A stretch of 64,000 nucleotides of DNA. Origin: Acidobacteriota bacterium. Its GTDB lineage: Bacteria > Acidobacteriota > Blastocatellia > Pyrinomonadales > Pyrinomonadaceae. Positions 56,138-62,421 of this stretch are shown one piece after another. The stretch lies in NCBI GenBank assembly GCA_018269075.1, contig JAFDVJ010000004.1, positions 1 to 64,000 of the forward strand. Reading direction: 5' to 3'. The translations under genes and the position numbers were made by a program. Positions within the stretch are counted from its first letter, which is position 1, and the number at the start of each line of letters is the position of its first letter. A model generated the notes under the pieces. That model was not told the origin of the DNA. It was given only the letters and a program-made list of their open reading frames with translations, and made no database searches.

Positions 56138-56977
56138 ATGAAAAACTCTACTAATACGATGACTATGATGAAGAAACCCGCCCAAATGACACCGCAGCAA
56201 TTTCGTGCGCTTTGTGACAAAGTCTATAAATTATGCGGCATCAATCTCAAAACCGGAAAGGAAGAGCTGGTTCATTCCCGGCTTCAGAAACGCCTCAACG
56301 CGCTTAATCTAAGTTCATTCGAACAGTATTTCAAGCTGCTCGACGACGACCGGCAGGGGCTCGAGGTCGTCTGGATGATCGACGCGCTGACCACCAATAA
56401 AACCAGCTTTTTCCGGGAAATCCAACATTTCATATTTCTCCGCGAACAAATGTTGCCGAAAATCAAAAGCAATTCGCTCAGAATCTGGAGCGCCGCCTGC
56501 TCGTCCGGCGAAGAGCCCTACTCCCTCGCCATACTCCTCGCCGAATCGATCCCCAATTTCAAAAAATGGGACATCCGGATTCTCGCAACCGATATCTCAA
56601 CCAAGGTCCTCGCCAAAGCTAAAGAAGCCGTTTACGACTCGGAAACCCTTGAGCCGATCCCGCAGGATTGGCGTCGCAAGTATTTCAAAAAAGAAGATCC
56701 GTCAGGCAAAACGTGGCGTCTCGCGCCGGAACTCCGCAGTCTGGTCAGTCTGGCCCGGCTCAATTTTATGGATAAGTTTCCGATGCGCGGCCCGTTCGAC
56801 CTGATTCTTTGCCGGAACGCGATGATTTATTTCGATAAACCGACCCAGGAAAATCTGGTCCGCCGTTTTTACGACCTGATTGCTCCGGGCGGTTATCTTT
56901 TCGTCGGGCATTCGGAAAGTTTAACCGGGGCGAATCACAATTTCAGGTACATTCAGCCCGCTATTTATCAAAAATGA
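56138..56977 (+). CDS. cheR: Chemotaxis methyltransferase CheR
   Basis: 279 aa from ATG 56138 (a GTG one codon earlier and two later ATGs are alternatives). N-terminal helical domain (FRALCDKVYKLCGINLKTGKEELVHSRL), then the SAM-binding domain: IWSAACSSGEEPYSLAILL, ILATDIS, LNFMDKFP, FDLILCRNAMIYF and GGYLFVGHSESL. It methylates receptor glutamates, opposing CheB. Overlaps cheD by 4 nt (ATGA). Confidence 0.97.
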   Translation: MKNSTNTMTMMKKPAQMTPQQFRALCDKVYKLCGINLKTGKEELVHSRLQKRLNALNLSSFEQYFKLLDDDRQGLEVVWMIDALTTNKTSFFREIQHFIFLREQMLPKIKSNSLRIWSAACSSGEEPYSLAILLAESIPNFKKWDIRILATDISTKVLAKAKEAVYDSETLEPIPQDWRRKYFKKEDPSGKTWRLAPELRSLVSLARLNFMDKFPMRGPFDLILCRNAMIYFDKPTQENLVRRFYDLIAPGGYLFVGHSESLTGANHNFRYIQPAIYQK

Positions 56978-57456
56978 AACAAATAATCGGAATTGCAGAT
57001 ATGAAAATATCGTCGCGGTCAGACGATATTTTAATAACATATGCACTCGGCAGTTGTCTCGGCATCACGATTTTCGACCCGATTGCAAAGGTTGGCGGCC
57101 TGCTCCACGTAATGCTTCCGGCATCGATCGTCAATCCCGCCAAAGCGGCCAACAATCCCTATATGTTCGTCGATACCGGTGTTCCCGAACTTTTCAAGGC
57201 CTGCTACAAGGCGGGCGCCAAAAAGGAACGGCTGGTCCTCAAAGTCGCCGGCGGGGCGTCTCTTCAAAACAACGAGGATTCGGATCAGTTCCAGATCGGG
57301 AAACGCAACTTCCTGATGCTCAGAAAATTGCTTTGGAAAAATAACGTCCTGATCAAGGCCCACGACGTCGGCGAAAACTTTTCCCGGACGATGTTGCTGG
57401 AGATGTCGACCGGCAACGTTATTTTGAAGATCAATAACGAAACGACTATTTTGTAA
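56974..57456 (+). CDS. cheD: Receptor glutamine deamidase CheD
   Basis: 160 aa. Catalytic Cys28 in TYALGSCLGITIFDP and His45 in GGLLHVMLPAS; other family blocks KLVLKVAGGASL-like VLKVAGGASLQ, IGKRNFLMLRKLLW and VGENFSRTM. It deamidates receptor glutamines and can bind CheX/CheC-type phosphatases, one of which is encoded two genes later. Start overlaps cheR, so translation is coupled. Confidence 0.96.
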   Translation: MKQIIGIADMKISSRSDDILITYALGSCLGITIFDPIAKVGGLLHVMLPASIVNPAKAANNPYMFVDTGVPELFKACYKAGAKKERLVLKVAGGASLQNNEDSDQFQIGKRNFLMLRKLLWKNNVLIKAHDVGENFSRTMLLEMSTGNVILKINNETTIL

Positions 57457-57500
57457 TCAAACGCGGGCAAATAATTGTTCGTTTTTCAGAAGAGGAAATT

Positions 57501-57917
57501 ATGTCATTAAATGTTTTAATCGTGGACGACAGCGCGGCAATGCGCTCGATCATTCAGAAAACATTGCAGATCAGCGGTTTGGAGATTGGGCACGTGTACC
57601 AGGCGAAAAACGGCGAAGAAGCTCTGGTGATGTTGGAAGAAAATTGGGTGGATCTCGCGCTTGTCGACATCAATATGCCGGTTATGGACGGCGAAACGCT
57701 GATCAACCGCGTCCGGGAAAACCCCGATCTCGCGGAACTGCCGATCGTCGTCGTTTCGACCGAATCGAGCGAAGCCCGCATTGTCCAGTTACGGTCCAAG
57801 GACGTGGAATTCATCCACAAACCCTTCGCACCGGAGACTTTGCGTGAGACGGTATTTCAAATTACAGGAGTTGACAATGGAACAAGCACTCTACCAAGCA
57901 GCAATTTTGACTTTTGA
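57501..57917 (+). CDS. cheY: Response regulator CheY
   Basis: 138 aa receiver: LIVDDSAAMRSII (acidic pocket), LALVDINMPVMDG (Asp acceptor), VVVSTES (Thr/Ser), FIHKPFAPETL (Lys). The 3' end continues past the start of the following cheX gene; the last 14 residues (ITGVDNGTSTLPSSNFDF) are encoded in the overlap and look non-conserved. AGAGGAAA ribosome site. It is the second CheY of the island. Confidence 0.95.
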   Translation: MSLNVLIVDDSAAMRSIIQKTLQISGLEIGHVYQAKNGEEALVMLEENWVDLALVDINMPVMDGETLINRVRENPDLAELPIVVVSTESSEARIVQLRSKDVEFIHKPFAPETLRETVFQITGVDNGTSTLPSSNFDF

Positions 57918-58305
57918 GGAACTGGGTTTTATCTTCCCGATCGAACGGCCGTCCGACGACGAGTGCGAAAACGAGGAAAGCACCCGAGTTTCGGTCAAAT
58001 TCAACGGTTCCGTTTCCGGCGAGATCGTTCTTCAGGTCGAAAACACGATCCTCCCGACGATCGCTTCGAATATGCTCGGCACCGAGGAGCCGCTCGAAGA
58101 CGAGGAGATCCTGCAGGACGTTCTCGGCGAGCTCGCCAACGTCATCTGCGGCAACACCCTGCCCTCGATCGCCGGGAAAAACGAGGTCTTTCGGCTTGAG
58201 CCCCCGCGTAAAATCAACAAACTTGAAGCAGGTGAAAAACCGGCCGCCATCGCCCATCTCGACGTCGAAGAGAGCCGGGCCGATGTGCTGCTCTACTTAA
58301 ATTAA
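57877..58305 (+). CDS. cheX: CheX/CheC-like CheY-P phosphatase, second copy
   Basis: 142 aa from ATG 57877, behind AGGAG. The catalytic ExxN helix is in LQDVLGELANVICGNTLPSI, and KFNGSVSGEIVLQVENTILP is the membrane-side strand block of the CheC/CheX/FliY family. It overlaps the end of cheY by 41 nt in another frame. With the paired CheY upstream it could be a private phosphatase. It is distant from the CheX at 41169 (different N-terminal half). Confidence 0.9.
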   Translation: MEQALYQAAILTFEELGFIFPIERPSDDECENEESTRVSVKFNGSVSGEIVLQVENTILPTIASNMLGTEEPLEDEEILQDVLGELANVICGNTLPSIAGKNEVFRLEPPRKINKLEAGEKPAAIAHLDVEESRADVLLYLN

Positions 58306-58307
58306 TT

Positions 58308-59339
58308 ATGATACGTGTACTAGTCGTTGATGATTCCGCCGTCGTACGCCGAATCATCTCGGATGATTTATCGAAATACGAAGATATCGAGGTCGTCGGA
58401 AGCGCGATCGATCCCTATATGGCGCGCGAGAAAATAGCCAAGCTGCGGCCCGATGTGATCACGCTCGACATCGAAATGCCGCGGATGGACGGGCTTTCAT
58501 TTCTCGAAAAGCTGATGGCCCATCACCCGCTGCCGGTCATCATCTGCAGTTCGCTCGCCCCGGAAAACAGTGAAAACGCGCTTCGGGCGCTCTCGCTCGG
58601 CGCGATCGAGATCGTCCGTAAGCCGGGTTCGCAGTTTTCCGCCCCGGACGTCAAAAACGAGCTCGTCAGAGCGATCCGGACGGGGGCCAAAGCCCGCGTT
58701 TTCGCCCGCCGGACGGAACCCCGCAGAGAGTCCGTCAACATTCCTTCCTCGCTCGAAACCACCCATAAAATCATCGCGATCGGCGCTTCGACCGGCGGCA
58801 CGCAGGCGATCGAACGGGTGCTCACGGAATTCCCCGTCAATTCGCCCGGCACGATCGTCGTCCAGCATATGCCGGCCGGCTTTACCCAGTCGTTCGCCAA
58901 CCGGCTCAATCAGGTCTGCAAGATCCAGGTGCGCGAAGCCAAAAACGGCGACATCGTCGCGCCGGGCGTCGCGCTCGTCGCGCCGGGCAATCATCATCTG
59001 CTGCTCAAACGGAGCGGCGCGAGCTACTCGGTCGTCGTCAAGGACGGCCCCGTCGTTCATTTCCAGCGTCCGAGCGTCGACGTGATGTTTCAGTCGGTCG
59101 CCCAGAACGCCGGCAAAAACGCGGTCGGCGTGATCCTCACCGGAATGGGCGCGGACGGCGCGAAAGGCCTGCAGATGATGCACGATAACGGCGCGAAAAC
59201 GATCGCGCAGGACGAGGACACCTGCGTCGTCTACGGAATGCCGAAGGAAGCCGTCAAGCTCGGCGCGGCCGACGAGATTCTGCCGCTGCCGCAGATCCCG
59301 CAGGCGATTTTTAATTCGATCCGGAAACTGGGAGCCTGA
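58308..59339 (+). CDS. cheB: Chemotaxis protein-glutamate methylesterase CheB
   Basis: 343 aa. Receiver at 1-120 (VLVVDDSAVVRRII, VITLDIEMPRMDG), short linker, then the methylesterase with catalytic triad Ser161 (IGASTGGTQ), His187 (VQHMPAGFTQSF) and Asp283 (GMGADGAKG). It removes receptor methyl groups after phosphorylation by CheA. Starts 2 nt after cheX. A strong bidirectional terminator follows. Confidence 0.97.
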   Translation: MIRVLVVDDSAVVRRIISDDLSKYEDIEVVGSAIDPYMAREKIAKLRPDVITLDIEMPRMDGLSFLEKLMAHHPLPVIICSSLAPENSENALRALSLGAIEIVRKPGSQFSAPDVKNELVRAIRTGAKARVFARRTEPRRESVNIPSSLETTHKIIAIGASTGGTQAIERVLTEFPVNSPGTIVVQHMPAGFTQSFANRLNQVCKIQVREAKNGDIVAPGVALVAPGNHHLLLKRSGASYSVVVKDGPVVHFQRPSVDVMFQSVAQNAGKNAVGVILTGMGADGAKGLQMMHDNGAKTIAQDEDTCVVYGMPKEAVKLGAADEILPLPQIPQAIFNSIRKLGA

Positions 59340-59366
59340 TAAAACAGAAAATTCGGGCTTTGTGGA

Positions 59367-59407
59367 AACAGGCTGCGGGGATCATCCCCGCAGCCTGTTA
59401 TTTTTTT
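59367..59407 (+). terminator. Strong intrinsic terminator between cheB and the FlrC-type gene
   Basis: A 15-bp perfect stem (59367-59381 with 59385-59399), 3-nt loop, then A and seven T. It closes the cheB transcript; read backward it may also stop the converging regulator gene. Confidence 0.95.
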
Positions 59408-60821
59408 AGGCGGCCGAGACGGTTTCCTCTTCCTCGTCGTCCGAGGTCTCGATCTGGAGCCGTTTGATCTTCTCGACGAGCGTCGTCCGCTTCATATTCA
59501 GGAGCTTCGCCGCGCGCATCTTGTTGCCGCCGGTCTTGTCGAGCGTCTGCAGCAGGAGCTGGCGCTCGACCTGCGAAACGACGTCCGAAAAATCGATGCC
59601 CTCGTCGGGGATCGTCGACGGGACGAAATTCGACGGTGCCGGGATCTGAAACATATTGGCCTGGTTCTTGATCTCCTCGGGCAGATGTTCGAGCCGGACC
59701 TGCGGCTCAACTCCCGAAAAGATCGCGGCCCGCTCCATCGCGTTCTGCAGCTGGCGGACGTTGCCCGGATAAGTATAGGAAATCAGCGCGGTATGCGTTT
59801 CGTCGGCGATCGTTTTGGGCGGCAGACCGACCGACAGACAGAACCGCTCAAGCAGTCCCTGCGAGAGCGAGAGGATGTCGTCGGGCCGTTCGCGGAGCGC
59901 CGGGACGCGCAGATGGACGACGTTCAGCCGGTGATAAAGATCGGCCCGAAAGCCGCCGTCGGAAATCTTCTTCTCGAGATCGGCGCTCGTCGCCGCGACG
60001 ACGCGGACGTCGACCTTGACGGTCTTCGACGACCCGAGCTTCTCGAATTCGCTCTCCTGAAGCACGCGCAGCAGCTTGGCCTGGAGCGAGAGATTCATAT
60101 CGCCGATCTCGTCGAGAAAGAGCGTTCCGCCGTCGGCCTGTTCGAACCGGCCCTTGCGCTCGTTCTGCGCGCCCGTGTAGGCGCCTTTGACGTGGCCGAA
60201 AAGCTCGTCTTCGAGCAGCTGCTCGGGAATCGCCGCGCAGTTGAGCGCGACGAACTCTTTTTTCTCGCGCGGGCTGGTCTGGTGAATCGCCCGCGCGATC
60301 AGCTCCTTGCCGGTGCCCGTCTCGCCCGTGATCAGCACGTTGATCTTGTAGGGCGCGATGATCTTGACCTGTTCGAGCAGGTTCAGCATCACCGTCGATT
60401 TCGCGATGATCGGCGAATTCGAGATCGCGTGCGTGGTCACGGGAATGACCGGCTGGCCGATCTTCTCGACGGCGATCTGGATGACGCCGATCAGCTCGTT
60501 GAGCGCGATCGGCTTGCAGAGAAAGTCGGACGCGCCGAGCTTCATCGCCTGGACGGCCGTGTCGATCGAGGCGTAGCCGGTCATCACCAGCAGATAGGTG
60601 TTCGGATTGTGCTGTAGACAGATCGGCAGCAGCTCCAAACCGCTTTTTCCGGGGAGATTGACGTCGGTCAGGAGGACGTCGAATTTTTCCTTTTCGATTT
60701 TTTTGATGGCTTCTTCGGCCGATCCGGCGCTTTCGATCTGGTGCCCTTCGAGGCTGAGGACTTCGAGCAGCAGAGTTCGCAAAAGCGCATCGTCTTCGAC
60801 CACCAGGATTTTAGCTTTCAT
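59406..60821 (-). CDS. Sigma-54-dependent flagellar response regulator (FlrC/FlgR type)
   Basis: 471 aa. Receiver ([27 protein letters not shown] with Asp about 53, [11 protein letters not shown]), AAA+ core ([21 protein letters not shown] with Tyr in the GAFTGA loop; [32 protein letters not shown]) and a Fis-type HTH ([20 protein letters not shown]). The position, divergent from flgB whose promoter is sigma-54-type, and the AYTGA/LDEIGD wording fit the regulators of middle flagellar genes. It is the best candidate for the flgB, flhA and flgI promoters. Confidence 0.93.
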   Translation of the reverse strand: MKAKILVVEDDALLRTLLLEVLSLEGHQIESAGSAEEAIKKIEKEKFDVLLTDVNLPGKSGLELLPICLQHNPNTYLLVMTGYASIDTAVQAMKLGASDFLCKPIALNELIGVIQIAVEKIGQPVIPVTTHAISNSPIIAKSTVMLNLLEQVKIIAPYKINVLITGETGTGKELIARAIHQTSPREKKEFVALNCAAIPEQLLEDELFGHVKGAYTGAQNERKGRFEQADGGTLFLDEIGDMNLSLQAKLLRVLQESEFEKLGSSKTVKVDVRVVAATSADLEKKISDGGFRADLYHRLNVVHLRVPALRERPDDILSLSQGLLERFCLSVGLPPKTIADETHTALISYTYPGNVRQLQNAMERAAIFSGVEPQVRLEHLPEEIKNQANMFQIPAPSNFVPSTIPDEGIDFSDVVSQVERQLLLQTLDKTGGNKMRAAKLLNMKRTTLVEKIKRLQIETSDDEEEETVSAA

Positions 60822-60963
60822 AATGAAGTATCACCCCGAACTTGTCCGGTAATTCGATTCCAACGATACTGAATTTGATTGTTTTACAACGTCCCTTGTA
60901 GGTTGGAAGGCCGCCGCGGAAGCATCGACGACCAATTCCAACATAACTCTAAAATCCGCAAAG

Positions 60964-60979
60964 TGTCAACAAAATGACA
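60964..60979. promoter_or_regulatory. Candidate enhancer (activator-binding) site
   Basis: TGTCA and TGACA are perfect inverted half-sites with a 6-nt spacer, centred about 95 bp upstream of the -24 GG of the flgB promoter. Confidence 0.4.
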
Positions 60980-61064
60980 GTTTTTTTCCGCAACGCCGAC
61001 ACTGTGACGGGATTTCATCACCGATTGAATCCGATAAATCCATTAATTTCGCCAGTTTAGTTTG

Positions 61065-61080
61065 AGGCACGTGGCTTGCT
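61065..61080 (+). promoter_or_regulatory. Sigma-54 promoter of flgB
   Basis: AGGCACGTGGCTTGCT: GGCACG and TTGCT are consensus, GG (61066-61067) and GC (61078-61079) are 12 nt apart. Predicted start near 61090, leaving a very short leader before the ribosome site GGAGG at 61093. Confidence 0.9.
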
Positions 61081-61104
61081 CATTCCCCCGTCGGAGGTTT
61101 GCCG

Positions 61105-61488
61105 ATGGAATTATTACCTGCCGACAACATCACTAATCTGCTGCAGTCCTTTATGGACGTGCAGACGCGCCGCGCGCAGGTCATCGCCGGAAACATCGCC
61201 AACACCGATACGCCCGGCTATGTCGCCAAGGATCTCGATTTCGAAAACTACCTGCGCGAAGCGGCTCAGAACAGCCAGCTCCCGCTCGCCAAACAAACCA
61301 ATCAATCGGATTCCGAATTGAAAGTCGTCGACCAGCCGTCGGAAGTGATCGGCCTCGACGGCAACACGGTCGATATGGGAAGCGAAATGGCGAAGATGGC
61401 CCAGACCGGAACGAATTTCAATTTCGGCGCCAAAATGCTGCAATCGCGGCTTCGCCTGCTGCGAACCGCGATCAAGGAAGGAAGATAA
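61105..61488 (+). CDS. flgB: Flagellar basal-body rod protein FlgB
   Basis: 127 aa from ATG 61105, 7 nt behind GGAGG; a TTG at 61099 is too close to it. Axial motif VQTRRAQVIAGNIANTDTPGYVAKDLDF; C-terminal block DGNTVDMGSEMAKMAQTGTNFNFGAKML and RLRLLRTAIKEGR are typical FlgB. First rod protein above the MS ring. Leads flgB-flgC-fliE-fliF. Confidence 0.97.
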   Translation: MELLPADNITNLLQSFMDVQTRRAQVIAGNIANTDTPGYVAKDLDFENYLREAAQNSQLPLAKQTNQSDSELKVVDQPSEVIGLDGNTVDMGSEMAKMAQTGTNFNFGAKMLQSRLRLLRTAIKEGR

Positions 61489-61492
61489 GCTT

Positions 61493-61948
61493 ATGTCTTT
61501 ATTTACCGTTTTTAAAATCGCCTCCCAGGGAATGACCGCCCAGCGCGAACGGCTCGAAGCCGCGTCGGCGAACCTCGCCAACGCCAATTCGACGCGGACC
61601 GCGACCGGCAAGCCCTACCAGCGCCGCGACGTCGTTTTCTCGTCGCAGGACATCACCGAAAACTGGCAGCAGAGCGCCGCCCAGAACGGCCTTTTCGACC
61701 AGCCCGACACCAAGACGCAGGGCGTCAAGTCGGAAGTCGTGCTGGCCGACGAAAATTCCTACGTGATGCAGTATCAGCCGGGCCACCCGGACGCCGACGC
61801 CAACGGCTACGTGATGATGCCGGACGTCGACCCGCTCGAGGAAACCGTCAATATGATGTCGGCCGCGCGTTCGTTCGAAGCCAATTCGACGGTCTTCAAC
61901 ACCGCCAAGGAAATGGCCCGGGTCAGCATCAATCTCGGCGACGTTTAA
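61493..61948 (+). CDS. flgC: Flagellar basal-body rod protein FlgC
   Basis: 151 aa. TVFKIASQGMTAQRERLEAASANLANANSTRT (rod motif), GYVMMPDVDPLEETVNMMSAARSFEANSTVFN (C-terminal helix) identify FlgC. Starts 4 nt after flgB with AAGGAAGG in front. Confidence 0.97.
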   Translation: MSLFTVFKIASQGMTAQRERLEAASANLANANSTRTATGKPYQRRDVVFSSQDITENWQQSAAQNGLFDQPDTKTQGVKSEVVLADENSYVMQYQPGHPDADANGYVMMPDVDPLEETVNMMSAARSFEANSTVFNTAKEMARVSINLGDV

Positions 61949-61987
61949 TCATTCGGCCGTCGCCCGCGGACGGCAATTTCAAAGAAA

Positions 61988-62293
61988 ATGGCTATCAACG
62001 GCATCAATTTCGGAAACCTGATCCAGCAGACGGGGAGCAGTCCGCTCGCCGCCGGCCGGACGCAGTCTTCGACCGACGACTTCGGATCGTTAGTCAAATC
62101 GGCGGTCGAATCGATCGATCAAACCCAGAAGGGCGCCGAACAGGAGATTTCCAAAGCCGTCACCGGCGAGTCTCCGGATTTACACAAAACGATCATCCAG
62201 ATGCAAACCGCCGACCTTAAATTTCAGCTCGGACTGCAGGTCCGCAACAAGCTTATCGGCGCTTACGAAGAAATCATGAGGATGCAGGTCTGA
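61988..62293 (+). CDS. fliE: Flagellar hook-basal body complex protein FliE
   Basis: 101 aa. SFGSLVK-type middle (DDFGSLVKSAVESIDQTQKGAEQEISKAVTG) and the conserved tail LHKTIIQMQTADLKFQLGLQVRNKLIGAYEEIMRMQV. It joins the MS ring to the rod. A heptamer inverted repeat fills the gap to fliF. Confidence 0.96.
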   Translation: MAINGINFGNLIQQTGSSPLAAGRTQSSTDDFGSLVKSAVESIDQTQKGAEQEISKAVTGESPDLHKTIIQMQTADLKFQLGLQVRNKLIGAYEEIMRMQV

Positions 62294-62294
62294 C

Positions 62295-62416
62295 GAATTC
62301 GGATTTCGGATTTCGGATTTCGGATTGCTTAAGATCTAAATCTCCGAAACCGCCGAAACCGACAAAAATCCGAAACCCGAAATAAATCCGAAATCCGAAA
62401 TCCGAAATCCGAATTC
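62295..62416. repeat. Perfect 32-bp inverted heptamer repeat between fliE and fliF
   Basis: Left arm 62295-62326 and right arm 62385-62416 are exact reverse complements, 4.5 TTTCGGA-type units each, with a 58-nt loop. The left arm starts right after the fliE TGA; the right arm ends 5 nt before the fliF ATG and so covers the position of its ribosome site. Confidence 0.95.
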
Positions 62417-62421
62417 AAAAT

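Larger units (their letters stand above)
60822..61104. other. Divergent control region of the FlrC-type gene and flgB
   Basis: 283 bp with no ORF. It holds an inverted repeat TGTCA-N6-TGACA (60964-60979), a T-rich stretch, and the flgB sigma-54 promoter. Enhancer-binding sites for a sigma-54 activator are expected about 80-150 bp upstream of such a promoter, where the inverted repeat lies. Confidence 0.6.

Noticed and set aside
61030..61037. TCCGATAA, a sigma-28-like -10 before flgB
   Set aside because: The -35 position (61011-61018) reads GATTTCAT, so only half a promoter exists; the sigma-54 site downstream is far better.
31610..62416. Repeat tracts as CRISPR arrays
   Set aside because: Units are contiguous 7-mers without spacers, and no cas gene is present.
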